Source of the DNA: Clostridiaceae bacterium | GTDB lineage: Bacteria > Bacillota > Clostridia > Peptostreptococcales > Tindalliaceae | Assembly (NCBI GenBank): GCA_024635995.1 | Contig: JAGXHW010000036.1 | Coordinates: 21,326 to 85,325, forward strand | Length of the DNA stretch: 64,000 nt | Reading direction: 5' to 3' | Shown: positions 24,866 to 33,187 of the stretch, in pieces | Numbering within the stretch: position 1 is the first letter of the stretch | Layout: each line of letters begins with the position of its first letter | Position numbers and translations under genes: made by a program | The notes under the pieces: generated by a model | Databases searched by the model: none | What the model saw: only the letters and a program-made list of their open reading frames with translations | Told to the model about the DNA's origin: nothing

Positions 24866-26324
24866 TATGGCAGTTGAACAACCTGTAGAGGATAAAATGA
24901 AAAAAACTGTTACTGGTTCTGTTATTCGTCGCCTGAATAAAAAAAACGGGTCGGTATTCCACGAAAGAGATGTTTTTAAAGAACTGGTTGCGAAAGCCGA
25001 AGCAAACAATGTGATTGATCCCCGCTGTTATGACGAGTACCATGTGATGCGAGGGTTAAGACACAGCAACGGCACCGGTGTGTTGGTAGGGCTTACGGAC
25101 ATTGCTGATGTGCATGGATATACCATGGTGGACGATGAAAAGGTGCCGGTGGAAGGTCAGTTATTCTACCGGGGAATTGATATGACAGAACTGATGAGAC
25201 ACTGTCAGCAAGAAGGGCGTCATGGTTACGAAGAAACGACACACCTGCTTCTTTTCGGAGAATTGCCCACAGCAAGCCAATTGAAATCTTTCGGCGAGCT
25301 GCTGGATGTAAACAGGTCTCTGCCCAGGGATTTTACAGAAAACATGATCCTGAAATCTCCCAGCAAAGACATTATGAACAAGCTGCAGCGCAGTATACTG
25401 GCCTTTTACTCCTGCGATGATAATCCAGATGATATCAGTGTGTTTAATGTTCTTCGGCAAAGCATCGAACTGATAGCCCGTTTTCCCACAGTTATATCCT
25501 ATGGCTATCAGGCAAAAGCTCATTACTATGACGGTAAAAGCCTGTACATTCATTCGCCACAGCCAGGGATTGGCACTTCAGAAAATGTGCTTCATATGAT
25601 CCGAAAAGACAACCAGTACACCCAAACTGAAGCAGAAATCCTTGACCTATGTATGGTGATCCACGCTGAGCATGGAGGCGGTAACAATTCAGCCTTTACC
25701 AACCGGGTTGTATCCTCCAGTGGAACGGATACCTATTCGGCCATTGCCGCAGCTGTGGGTTCACTGAAAGGTCCCAAGCATGGTGGTGCCAACATCAAGG
25801 TGAAAGCCATGGTGGAAGACATTGAAAATAACTGTTCAAACTGGAAAAACCCGGAAAAACTAAAGGATTACCTGGTGAAAATTCTAAAAAAAGAAGCTTT
25901 CAGCGGTGAAGGGTTAATTTATGGTATGGGCCATGCAGTTTACACCCTGTCTGACCCCCGGGCGGAATTATTAAGGGACAAAGCGCTTGAACTGGCGAAG
26001 GAAAAACAAGCGGAAGAAAAGTTTCAGTTATACGCTAACATCGAAAGATTGACAAAAGAGATCTTTAAGGAAATGAGAGGGCCTGATTTCACAATTTGTG
26101 CCAATGTTGATCTTTATTCCGGCTTTGTGTATGAACTCATGGGTATTCCCCAGGAATTGTATACACCGCTGTTTGCAACAGCCCGTGTTGCCGGATGGTG
26201 CGCACACCGCATTGAGCAGATCATAAGCGACAACAGAATCATGCGGCCGGCTTACAAAAGTGTATGTCCCCTGACAGAGTATGTGCCCCAGTCAAATCGG
26301 GGTATCTCAGTGGTAATGGATTAA
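24855..26324 (+). CDS. Citrate synthase (citrate/2-methylcitrate synthase family)
   Basis: A 489-residue enzyme condensing acetyl-CoA with oxaloacetate. Active-site residues lie in IHAEHGGGNNSAFTNRV (about residues 267-283), GSLKGPKHGGANIKV (about 301-315) and YGMGHAVYTLSDPRAE (about 355-370). An N-terminal extension of about 60 residues precedes the usual core. The start at 24855 is six bases after GGAGGTGG and overlaps the previous gene by 11 bases. Clostridia often use such a form, or a Re-type enzyme instead; this is the Si-type fold. 2-Methylcitrate synthase activity cannot be excluded. Confidence 0.9.
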   Translation: MLYNMAVEQPVEDKMKKTVTGSVIRRLNKKNGSVFHERDVFKELVAKAEANNVIDPRCYDEYHVMRGLRHSNGTGVLVGLTDIADVHGYTMVDDEKVPVEGQLFYRGIDMTELMRHCQQEGRHGYEETTHLLLFGELPTASQLKSFGELLDVNRSLPRDFTENMILKSPSKDIMNKLQRSILAFYSCDDNPDDISVFNVLRQSIELIARFPTVISYGYQAKAHYYDGKSLYIHSPQPGIGTSENVLHMIRKDNQYTQTEAEILDLCMVIHAEHGGGNNSAFTNRVVSSSGTDTYSAIAAAVGSLKGPKHGGANIKVKAMVEDIENNCSNWKNPEKLKDYLVKILKKEAFSGEGLIYGMGHAVYTLSDPRAELLRDKALELAKEKQAEEKFQLYANIERLTKEIFKEMRGPDFTICANVDLYSGFVYELMGIPQELYTPLFATARVAGWCAHRIEQIISDNRIMRPAYKSVCPLTEYVPQSNRGISVVMD

Positions 26325-26354
26325 ACCTATTAGCCAAGCGAAAAAATGTTACAG

Positions 26355-26384
26355 TGCCCTGTTCAAGTGGAACGGGGCATTTTT
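26355..26384 (+). terminator. Terminator of the acn-icd-cit operon (copy 2 of a duplicated sequence)
   Basis: A 10-pair stem TGCCCTGTTC / GAACGGGGCA with loop AAGTG is followed by TTTTT. Confidence 0.9.
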
Positions 26385-26422
26385 CAAAAAATTTTAGTCC
26401 TTCAAAAAAATTGTAATTGTGC

Positions 26423-26451
26423 TTGCATTTTAATGCATAATCCGATAAAAT
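26423..26451 (+). promoter_or_regulatory. Putative sigma-A promoter of tryptophanase with TGCAT inverted repeat
   Basis: TTGCAT, a 17-base spacer and TAAAAT. The -35 forms part of CTTGCAT-TTTA-ATGCATAA, an inverted repeat whose CTTGCAT half is the same as in the aconitase operator. Confidence 0.6.
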
Positions 26452-26458
26452 TTAAGTA

Positions 26459-26531
26459 CCGAAACGTGGTTTGACCGACGTCGTTTCGGCAATTAAATGA
26501 CCGTATTGCGGGAATGAATCCCACAATGTGG
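26459..26531 (+). other. Structured leader of tryptophanase mRNA
   Basis: Three overlapping inverted repeats lie between promoter and gene. They are CCGAAACG/CGTTTCGG (26459-26489), ATTGCGGGA/TCCCACAAT with one mismatch (26505-26527), and CCACA/TGTGG (26521-26531), which competes with the second. No T-run follows, so this is not a plain terminator. Function is unknown. Confidence 0.4.
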
Positions 26532-26600
26532 TAAAATTCGACATTTCAAGTAGCACACAGAATAGAAACGATTAACCAAATTGAAACAGGAGGCGAAAAA

Positions 26601-27980
26601 ATGACAAAGTATTATGCGGAACCTTTTAAAATCAAAATGGTGGAACCTATTAAAATGCTGACGAGAGAAGAACGGATTGAAAAAATCAAAGAAGCCAATT
26701 ACAACGTGTTTGGTCTTAAGTCTGATGACGTGTACATCGATTTACTCACAGACAGCGGAACAGGTGCTATGAGTGACAAACAATGGGCTGGCATCATGGT
26801 GGGAGATGAGGCATACTCAGGCTCACGCAGTTACAGAAACCTGATTAAATCTGCACAGGATATTTTTGATTATGAGTATTTTCAACCGGTGCATCAGGGT
26901 CGAGCTGCTGAAAAAGTGGTAATGCCTATTTTTCTTGAGAAGGGTAAGGTGGCCATTTCAAACATGCATTTTGATACCACCCGTGCCCATGTGGAATTGG
27001 CAGGGGCCAGGGCAGTGGATTGTGTGATCCGCGAAGCGCTGGATACTGTCAATTATCATCCCTTTAAGGGCAACATGGATAACGAACGCCTGGAAAAACT
27101 CATCGAAGAATATGGTGCAGAAAATGTTGGTATGATTATCATCACTGTTACCAATAACAGTGCAGGCGGTCAGCCAGTTTCCATGGAAAACATTAAAAAG
27201 ACCTCGGAAATTGCCAAATCTTATAACATTCCGGTATGCATTGACGCAGCCCGTTACGCTGAAAATGCTTATTTCATTAAGAAGCGTGAAGCGGGTTATG
27301 AAGATAAGTCCATTAAGGAAATTGCCAAGGAAATGTTCAGTTATGCGGACATCTTTACCATGAGCGCCAAAAAAGACGCCATCATCAACATGGGTGGTCT
27401 GATCGGCGTGAAGAACGACGCAGAGATTTTTGAAACAGTGAAAGCCAGAACCATTCCTTTGGAAGGGTTTATTTCCTACGGCGGACTGGCGGGCAGAGAC
27501 ATTGAAGCCATGGCTATTGGACTGCAGGAAGGGACAGACTTTGATTACCTTCAATACCGTGTAGGCCAGATTGAATATTTGGCAGCAAAACTGGACGAAG
27601 CAGGTATTGCGTTCCAATCTCCGGCAGGCGGCCACGCCCTTTTCATTGACGCCAAGAAGATGTTGCCCCAAGTTCCTTACTACGAGTTCCCAGCTCAAAC
27701 CCTGGCCCTGGAACTTTATATCGAAGCGGGCATCCGTTCCTGCGACATCGGTTCTTACATGATGGGCAATAACCCTGACACAGGAGAGCAGATTGAGTCA
27801 GAATTCGAGTTCACACGGCTGGCAGTGCCTCGCCGGGTGTACACCCAGTCTCACCTGGACGTGATTGTGGAAGCCCTGAAAGCCATCAAGGAACGGGCAT
27901 CAGATTTGAAAGGGTATAAAGTAACCTGGGAACCTGCTATATTGCGTCACTTTACAGCAAAGCTTATGCCTTTGGAGTAG
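26601..27980 (+). CDS. tnaA: Tryptophanase (tryptophan indole-lyase)
   Basis: A 459-residue PLP enzyme splitting tryptophan into indole, pyruvate and ammonia. PLP lysine is in MSAKKDA (about residues 254-260); other family motifs are [37 protein letters not shown] and YGGLAGRD. Tyrosine phenol-lyase is the close alternative. The residue before TT in HFDTTRAH is Asp, as in tryptophanase (Asp137) rather than Thr. GIRSCDIGS has Ile where tyrosine phenol-lyase has its substrate Arg (381). These points favour tryptophanase. CAGGAGG precedes the ATG. It is followed after 82 bases by an IclR regulator. Confidence 0.88.
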   Translation: MTKYYAEPFKIKMVEPIKMLTREERIEKIKEANYNVFGLKSDDVYIDLLTDSGTGAMSDKQWAGIMVGDEAYSGSRSYRNLIKSAQDIFDYEYFQPVHQGRAAEKVVMPIFLEKGKVAISNMHFDTTRAHVELAGARAVDCVIREALDTVNYHPFKGNMDNERLEKLIEEYGAENVGMIIITVTNNSAGGQPVSMENIKKTSEIAKSYNIPVCIDAARYAENAYFIKKREAGYEDKSIKEIAKEMFSYADIFTMSAKKDAIINMGGLIGVKNDAEIFETVKARTIPLEGFISYGGLAGRDIEAMAIGLQEGTDFDYLQYRVGQIEYLAAKLDEAGIAFQSPAGGHALFIDAKKMLPQVPYYEFPAQTLALELYIEAGIRSCDIGSYMMGNNPDTGEQIESEFEFTRLAVPRRVYTQSHLDVIVEALKAIKERASDLKGYKVTWEPAILRHFTAKLMPLE

Positions 27981-28015
27981 CATTGGCGTATTATATGTGA
28001 CAATCTGGATGATGA

Positions 28016-28046
28016 TCCCTCTCCCGATCTGGGAGGGGGACTCTTT
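28016..28046 (+). terminator. Terminator-like hairpin after tnaA
   Basis: A 10-pair stem TCCCTCTCCC / GGGAGGGGGA with a 5-base loop is followed by CTCTTT. The weak U-tract may allow readthrough into the IclR gene. Confidence 0.65.
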
Positions 28047-28062
28047 GAAATGAGGTGATGGT

Positions 28063-28815
28063 ATGAGTGACGGCAGCATACAATCCGTGATGAAAGCCCT
28101 GCAGGTACTGGAACTGTTTGCAGAGGAGCCGGGTTGGAATTTAACTGAGATCAGTAAGGAGCTTCGGTATCCCACCAGTACCGCCCATAGACTGGTGATG
28201 ACTCTGGAAGAGGCGGGCTATCTATACCGTGACCATGAGACGAAGAAATATTACCTGACCATCAAAACCTATTTGATCGGCAGCAGGACAAAAATTGTAA
28301 GTTTGTTGAAAAAACAGGCTCAGCCACCTATCATAAAATTATCACAGAAGTTGAATGAAAGCGTGAATGTATCCATTGTCCAAGGACTGTTTTCTGTAAC
28401 TGTGTTAAAAGCAGATTCGGAAAGACAGTTTTCCGCGGTGCCTCATGTGGGTGATAAAGGCCATCTTCATGCCACCTCTGTGGGCAAGTGTTTGCTGGCA
28501 TTTAACAGCAACGGATGCTTTGACCAGTTTGCCAGTTCTCAGGAGTCTTTACATGCCTGCACAAAAAACACCATCACAGATAAAAGGGTCCTATTACAAA
28601 CGTTAGAAGCAGTAAAAAAACAGGGCTACGCTACCGATCAGGAAGAAGTGGAAGAAGGGCTGACCTGCATCGGGGCCCCCATTTTTGATCACCTGGACAA
28701 CTGCATTGCTGCCATGAGTGTGTCTGTTCCCACGTTCCGACTGGGCGATAGAGAAAGAATTATAGCCATGGTTAAAGACGCGACGGAAGAAATTTCAATG
28801 AAATTTAGGTTTTAA
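28063..28815 (+). CDS. IclR family transcriptional regulator
   Basis: A 250-residue DNA-binding repressor/activator. The N-terminal winged helix-turn-helix is SVMKALQVLELFAE through LTEISKELRYPTSTAHRLV and on to LEEAGYLYRD (residues 6-64). The C-terminal effector domain shows ATSVGKCLLAF (about residues 143-153) and QEEVEEGLTCIGAPIFD (about 191-207). It lies directly behind tnaA and may control it; the ligand is unknown. GAGGTGATGG precedes the start. Confidence 0.92.
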   Translation: MSDGSIQSVMKALQVLELFAEEPGWNLTEISKELRYPTSTAHRLVMTLEEAGYLYRDHETKKYYLTIKTYLIGSRTKIVSLLKKQAQPPIIKLSQKLNESVNVSIVQGLFSVTVLKADSERQFSAVPHVGDKGHLHATSVGKCLLAFNSNGCFDQFASSQESLHACTKNTITDKRVLLQTLEAVKKQGYATDQEEVEEGLTCIGAPIFDHLDNCIAAMSVSVPTFRLGDRERIIAMVKDATEEISMKFRF

Positions 28816-28842
28816 ATCTTGAGATCTACAATAAAATCGTGT

Positions 28843-28879
28843 AAACACTGCTGCCCAGATACGGGAGGCGGTGTTTTTC
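28843..28879 (+). terminator. Rho-independent terminator
   Basis: A 13-position stem with one mismatch (AACACTGCTGCCC / GGGAGGCGGTGTT region) followed by TTTTT. Confidence 0.85.
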
Positions 28880-28936
28880 TTTGCAACTTGAATTCAATGA
28901 AAGTTAGGTCAAATACAAAATTAGATTAAATAAACA

Positions 28937-28965
28937 TTGATTTATCAGAAAAGTCGTTGTATTAT
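28937..28965 (+). promoter_or_regulatory. Sigma-A promoter of the opine-dehydrogenase-family gene
   Basis: TTGATT, a 17-base spacer and TATTAT; the expected start point falls in the operator at 28970-28989. Confidence 0.7.
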
Positions 28966-28969
28966 GATT

Positions 28970-28989
28970 GTAGGACAGCTGTACATTAG
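28970..28989 (+). promoter_or_regulatory. Operator copy 1 (GTAGGACAGCTGTACATTA)
   Basis: A near-palindromic sequence centred on ACAGCTG. The same sequence with two changes lies at 31175-31193 before the TRAP operon, at the same distance (four bases) after the likely -10. The GntR regulator at 30287 between the two is the obvious candidate to bind it. Confidence 0.7.
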
Positions 28990-29024
28990 AATATATAAAC
29001 AAATTACATTAAGGAGGGTATAAT

Positions 29025-30143
29025 ATGATTGATGCAGTAAGAAATAAGCGACGATGGGCAGTGATTGGCGGAGGAAATGGTGGTCAGTCGGCTGCCGGAC
29101 ATCTTGGAATAATGGGATTTCCGGTCACTCTTTATGATGTGATGCAGGAAACTGTGGATGCCATTAACCACCAGGGCGGCATTCATGTGGACGGTGCGGT
29201 GAAAGGCTTTGGAAAAGTGGAGCTTGCTACTACCGATATTTCAAAAGCCATTGAAGCCGCTGAAATCATCATGGTGATTTTACCGGCTTTGTATCACCGC
29301 AGTGTGGCTAAAAATTTGGCACCGCATCTAAAAGAAGATCAGATCGTCTTCATTCATCCAGGTGCCACTTTTGGTGCTTTTGAATTTAAGCAAGTATTCC
29401 GTGAAGAAGGATGTACTGAAAAGATTGTGGTTGCGGAAGCCCAGTCTCTTCTCTACGCATGCCGGCTGAATAAACTCGGCTATGCTTCTATCAAAGGAGT
29501 CAAAAATAATCTCATGGTGGCTGCGATTCCTGCCAACAAAACAGGTGAGGTGGTTGAGAAGTTGCAGGAAGCCTTCCCTGGCATGATCGCAGGTAAAAAC
29601 GTGCTGGATACCAGCCTGAACAACTTGAATGCTGTGATGCATCCGGGGCCGACGGTTCTGAATGTATCGATGATTGAATCCCTCTACGACTGGCGATATT
29701 ATTGGGACGGAATCACCCCCAGCATAGGACGGTTCATCGAAAATATGGACAAAGAAAGAATTGCTTTGGGCGCTTTGTTTGGGCTCCAAGTCCCCCCGGT
29801 GCTTAAGATGTATGAAATACTCTATGATGTTAAAGCAGATAACCTGTCAGAGGCTGTCAAACAAACCAAAGCTTATGAAGAAGTGATGGGACAAAAACGT
29901 GTGGATACACGTTATATGTTGGAAGATATTCCCATGAGTCTGGTGCCCTTTGTCTCCATGGCAGAGCAGCTGGGCACCCCCCATGAAATGATGGAAAACG
30001 TCTGTAAAATGGGGAGTTTCGTTTTGGATCAGGATTTAATTAGCGGAGGACGCACCATGAAAAAACTCGGTTTTGAAGGTCTGACAGTAGATGATATTAT
30101 TGCTTATGCTGAAACAGGAGAATGGCTAGAGAAAGATCGATAG
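29025..30143 (+). CDS. NAD(P)-dependent opine (octopine/nopaline-type) dehydrogenase family protein
   Basis: A 372-residue oxidoreductase. The N-terminal Rossmann fold has VIGGGNGGQSAAGHL (about residues 13-27), and the C-terminal octopine dehydrogenase domain contains NAVMHPGPTVLN (about 203-214) with the catalytic His expected in MHPG. Opine dehydrogenases interconvert N-(carboxyalkyl) amino acids with an amino acid and a keto acid. It has its own promoter with the same operator as the TRAP transporter downstream, so the two probably handle the same imported compound. The exact substrate is unknown. AGGAGG precedes the ATG. Confidence 0.88.
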   Translation: MIDAVRNKRRWAVIGGGNGGQSAAGHLGIMGFPVTLYDVMQETVDAINHQGGIHVDGAVKGFGKVELATTDISKAIEAAEIIMVILPALYHRSVAKNLAPHLKEDQIVFIHPGATFGAFEFKQVFREEGCTEKIVVAEAQSLLYACRLNKLGYASIKGVKNNLMVAAIPANKTGEVVEKLQEAFPGMIAGKNVLDTSLNNLNAVMHPGPTVLNVSMIESLYDWRYYWDGITPSIGRFIENMDKERIALGALFGLQVPPVLKMYEILYDVKADNLSEAVKQTKAYEEVMGQKRVDTRYMLEDIPMSLVPFVSMAEQLGTPHEMMENVCKMGSFVLDQDLISGGRTMKKLGFEGLTVDDIIAYAETGEWLEKDR

Positions 30144-30185
30144 CACTGCTTGGATGCTGCAGCAAGCTTCAATCGTAAAAGCATA

Positions 30186-30221
30186 AAAGATAAGTCATTT
30201 TAAAAATGACTTATCTTTTTA
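30186..30221 (+). terminator. Rho-independent terminator
   Basis: A long AT-rich stem AAGATAAGTCATTT / AAATGACTTATCTT followed by TTTTTATT. Confidence 0.9.
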
Positions 30222-30250
30222 TTCACAAACTTGTTCAAATGTGGTACAAT
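30222..30250 (+). promoter_or_regulatory. Putative promoter of the GntR gene
   Basis: TTCACA, a 17-base spacer and TACAAT directly after the terminator, 37 bases before the start codon. Confidence 0.55.
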
Positions 30251-30286
30251 ATGACAATAAATGATTCAGAGAGAGGTGGTAATCAG

Positions 30287-31003
30287 ATGATTACACCGGC
30301 TAAAAAACAAAATTTGTATGAAGAGGTATCCAGGCAGATTATTGAGATGATCAGCAGTGATCAATGGAAGCCTGGCGAGAGAATTCTGGGTGAACTGGAG
30401 CTTTCCCGGCAGTTTCAGGTGAGCCGCAACTCGATCCGCGAGTCGATAAAAGCATTGGAGTTGGTTGGAATACTGGTGTCGCGAACAGGCATCGGTACTT
30501 TTGTGGCCAACCAGGCGCTTTTGAACATCAACAGCATGCTGTTATCGAATCTGATCGATGAAGAAAGCACTTTGGTGGAACTGATGGAAACACGCCTTAT
30601 CGTCGAACCGGGGCTGACCTACCTGGCTGTGAAGCACGCCACGGAAAAAGACTTGGCAGAGTTGGAAAGTATCATACGAAAAGGTAAACAGGCACTGATC
30701 GAAAAGAATTACACTTTTGACATGGGATTTGAATTCCATAAAAAAATCTTTGCTATGTCCCATAACCGAATTCTGATCAATTTACTGGACAGCATCACTG
30801 GTAGTTTAATTGTTACACGGGGTAAGGTTTTTTTCCATCATTTGAATGAGTATATTCTCAATTCTGAACTTGATGAGCACATGGAAATGCTGGATTGTAT
30901 AAGGCAAAAAAATGCAGTGATGGCGAAGAACTTAATGCAGCGCCACATTGAAAACTCGTTAAACCTGATCATTGAAAGTGACATGATTGAAAGTGACATT
31001 TAA
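30287..31003 (+). CDS. GntR family (FadR/FCD subfamily) transcriptional regulator
   Basis: A 238-residue regulator. The winged helix-turn-helix includes EEVSRQIIEMI, WKPGERILGELELSRQFQVS and RNSIRESIKALELVGIL, then RTGIGTFV (residues 8-75). The C-terminal all-helical FCD domain has EL.E.R...EP (LVELMETRLIVEPGLTYLA) and metal-ligand-type residues in EFHKKIFAMSHN and DEHMEML. The start at 30287 follows GAGAGGTGG; the frame is open further upstream but overlaps the promoter. It lies between the opine dehydrogenase and the TRAP operon, which share an operator it probably recognises. Confidence 0.93.
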   Translation: MITPAKKQNLYEEVSRQIIEMISSDQWKPGERILGELELSRQFQVSRNSIRESIKALELVGILVSRTGIGTFVANQALLNINSMLLSNLIDEESTLVELMETRLIVEPGLTYLAVKHATEKDLAELESIIRKGKQALIEKNYTFDMGFEFHKKIFAMSHNRILINLLDSITGSLIVTRGKVFFHHLNEYILNSELDEHMEMLDCIRQKNAVMAKNLMQRHIENSLNLIIESDMIESDI

Positions 31004-31071
31004 ATCGCAGAATGGATTCCGGACTATCGCGGTAGGCTTATTATTGGAGCGGTGGAATAGCCAATGACTTT

Positions 31072-31118
31072 ACGGTCAGGGTCATTGGTTGAAGGTTCAT
31101 ATTGACCGTTTTTTGTTT
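31072..31118 (+). terminator. Terminator after GntR gene, with competing hairpin
   Basis: ACGGTCA (31072-31078) pairs with TGACCGT (31103-31109), followed by TTTTTTGTTTTTTT. An overlapping hairpin CCAATGAC / GTCATTGG (31061-31088) is mutually exclusive with it. Confidence 0.6.
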
Positions 31119-31174
31119 TTTTGTGATTCTTCAAAAAAAACGTGCAATTCATTTAAAAGTATGGTAGTATGGTT

Positions 31175-31193
31175 GTAGTACAGCTGGACATTA
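31175..31193 (+). promoter_or_regulatory. Operator copy 2 and promoter of the TRAP operon
   Basis: GTAGTACAGCTGGACATTA matches copy 1 at 28970 in all but two positions. TAGTAT (31165-31170) is a likely -10, and a poor -35 (GTGCAA) is 17 bases further upstream. Confidence 0.7.
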
Positions 31194-31277
31194 AGAAAAT
31201 TATACAAGTTTGCCCTATGAAAACTTTAAATCAGTAGTAAGCACCATGATCGTAACTATAAATATGGAGGTGGAATT

Positions 31278-31805
31278 ATGAAAGGCGGTTCACCCTGGAA
31301 ACGAGCCTTGGCATTTCTGGCAAAAACTCAGGAAATCATTACCATGTTACTGGCCATCGCACTTCCGGTACTGGTATTTATCCAGGTCTTGCTCCGATAT
31401 GTGTTCCAGATGCCGTTAATGGGAATTGAGGAATTAATGCTGTTTCCCATCATCTGGCTCTATATGATCGGAGGGGCTAATGCGTCACGCACCCGTGCTC
31501 ATATTGAATGTGGTATTCTGACACTTTATATTAAGCGCGGACGCAGTAGAGCACTTTTCAACATCATCAGAATCACCATCTCTTTTGTGGTTAGCTGCTG
31601 GCTGACCTACTGGGCTTACTGGTACTTTACGTATTCTCTTCGCTCCTGGAAATTAAGTCCATTGCTGCGTTACCCCATGTTTTTCGCAGAAATGATGGTT
31701 TTTATCGGATTGGTGTTGATGACGTTTTATACCATTATTGAACTGGTGGAAGTGTATAGAAAATCTTTTGACACATTTAAAGAACCTAAACAGGAGGTGC
31801 TGTAA
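31278..31805 (+). CDS. dctQ: TRAP transporter small permease (DctQ type)
   Basis: A 175-residue membrane subunit of a tripartite ATP-independent periplasmic-type transporter, with four hydrophobic segments (about residues 18-38, 48-68, 90-115, 132-155). Characteristic DctQ features are VLLRYVFQMPLMGIEELMLF (about residues 36-55) and GGANASRTRAHIECGIL (about 63-79). It associates with the DctM channel to drive Na+- or H+-coupled uptake of an organic acid. It overlaps the next gene by one base (TAATG). Confidence 0.93.
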   Translation: MKGGSPWKRALAFLAKTQEIITMLLAIALPVLVFIQVLLRYVFQMPLMGIEELMLFPIIWLYMIGGANASRTRAHIECGILTLYIKRGRSRALFNIIRITISFVVSCWLTYWAYWYFTYSLRSWKLSPLLRYPMFFAEMMVFIGLVLMTFYTIIELVEVYRKSFDTFKEPKQEVL

Positions 31806-33118
31806 TGGATATGCTCACCATCGTGCTTATTGATGTCATTCTGTTGGTCTTACTCTTGATGTTCAGCATTCCACTGCCATACTGTTTCGGAGGAGCACTT
31901 GCCTTCATGGCCATCGCCGGAGGCGCTTCCATGCGCAGCATGATGCTCTGGGGATTCACCCAGATGATCAGCCCTATTTTGCTGGCCAGTCCCTTGTTTA
32001 TTTTGGCCGGGATGATCATGGCAAATAGTGGTGTGGCCAAACACCTTCTCAACTTTGCCGATATCTTTGTTGGCCGCATTAAAGGCGGTATCGGCGTGGT
32101 GGCAGTGACCACCTGTGCCATTATCGGTGCGATTTCAGGAAGTGGCTTCACCGGAGTGGCAGCGACAGGACCGGTCCTGATTCCGCGAATGGTGGAGAAG
32201 GGTTATCCACGGGGATATGCAACTGCACTTGTGACGGTATCTTCCGTACTGGGACTTCTGATTCCACCCAGTGTTATCATGATTATTTACGGTTGGGTAA
32301 CGGAGACATCCATATTGGCGGCCTTTCTTTCCACCGTTGGTCCCGGACTGGCCATTGTGATCTCTTTTTCGGTGATTAACATGATATGGGTCCGAAGAAT
32401 GCCCAACATTGAGTTGGAAGAAAAGCTGCCTGCCATCGAAATGCGAAAACAGAACATACAGCGTTCGATACGGGCACTGCCGGGCCTCTCACTTCCTGTT
32501 ATCATTCTTGGCGGTATCTACGGTGGGGTCTTTACTCCTTCTGAAGCCGCTGCAGTGGCAGCTGTTGTGTCGGTGCCCATCGGGTTTTGGATTTACCGTG
32601 AGATGACCTTTGGCAGTTTTCTAAAAGTTGTCAATGAATCTTCAGTATCTATTGGTGCCATAATGACCATGATCATGTTCACCTTGATGCTGAGCCAGAC
32701 CTATGTATTATTACGGGTACCACAGGCACTTATTGAAATAGTTTTTAATATTTCAACTAATAAAATTTTACTACTGATTGTGATTAATATATTCCTGTTC
32801 CTTGTAGGGATGATTGTAAATGATGTGACTGGAATGATTCTCATCGCACCGCTTTTACTTCCCCTGGTCACAGAATTGGGAATCAGTCCCATCCATTTTG
32901 CGGCAATTATGGGCGTCAACCTGGCCATGGGTGGTGTGACACCGCCTTATGCCAGCATTCTCTACTTGGGCATGCGGATCGGTAAGTGCGAGTTCTCCGA
33001 GATCCTGAAACCAACCATGGTTTTCCTGTTACTGGGTTATCTGCCAGTTGTGTTTCTCACCACCTTCTGGGCACCCCTCTCCATGTTCTTGCCCACCTTG
33101 ATGGGATTTGTCAAATAG
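31805..33118 (+). CDS. dctM: TRAP transporter large permease (DctM type)
   Basis: A 437-residue channel subunit with about twelve hydrophobic segments. DctM landmarks are ISGSGFTGVAATGPVLIPRM (about residues 116-135), LIPPSVIMIIYG, GGIYGGVFTPSEAAAVAA (about 236-253) and MGGVTPPYASILYLGMRI (about 377-394). It works with DctQ and the lipoprotein DctP to import a carboxylate. By context the substrate is probably an opine-like or related compound. Confidence 0.95.
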   Translation: MDMLTIVLIDVILLVLLLMFSIPLPYCFGGALAFMAIAGGASMRSMMLWGFTQMISPILLASPLFILAGMIMANSGVAKHLLNFADIFVGRIKGGIGVVAVTTCAIIGAISGSGFTGVAATGPVLIPRMVEKGYPRGYATALVTVSSVLGLLIPPSVIMIIYGWVTETSILAAFLSTVGPGLAIVISFSVINMIWVRRMPNIELEEKLPAIEMRKQNIQRSIRALPGLSLPVIILGGIYGGVFTPSEAAAVAAVVSVPIGFWIYREMTFGSFLKVVNESSVSIGAIMTMIMFTLMLSQTYVLLRVPQALIEIVFNISTNKILLLIVINIFLFLVGMIVNDVTGMILIAPLLLPLVTELGISPIHFAAIMGVNLAMGGVTPPYASILYLGMRIGKCEFSEILKPTMVFLLLGYLPVVFLTTFWAPLSMFLPTLMGFVK

Positions 33119-33187
33119 ATGTGGAATTTGCCAAACATCAATGAAATAAAACATAAAAACATGAAATAAAACAAAGGAGGATTCATA

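Noticed and set aside
26958..27698. Minus-strand ORF of 246 codons opposite tryptophanase
   Set aside because: Long only because of codon bias on the real strand; Cys/His/Phe-rich with no recognisable fold.
26601..27980. Tyrosine phenol-lyase as the function of this gene
   Set aside because: The residues distinguishing the two enzymes (Asp before TT in HFDTT, Ile in CDIG) agree with tryptophanase, not with the Thr124/Arg381 pair of tyrosine phenol-lyase.
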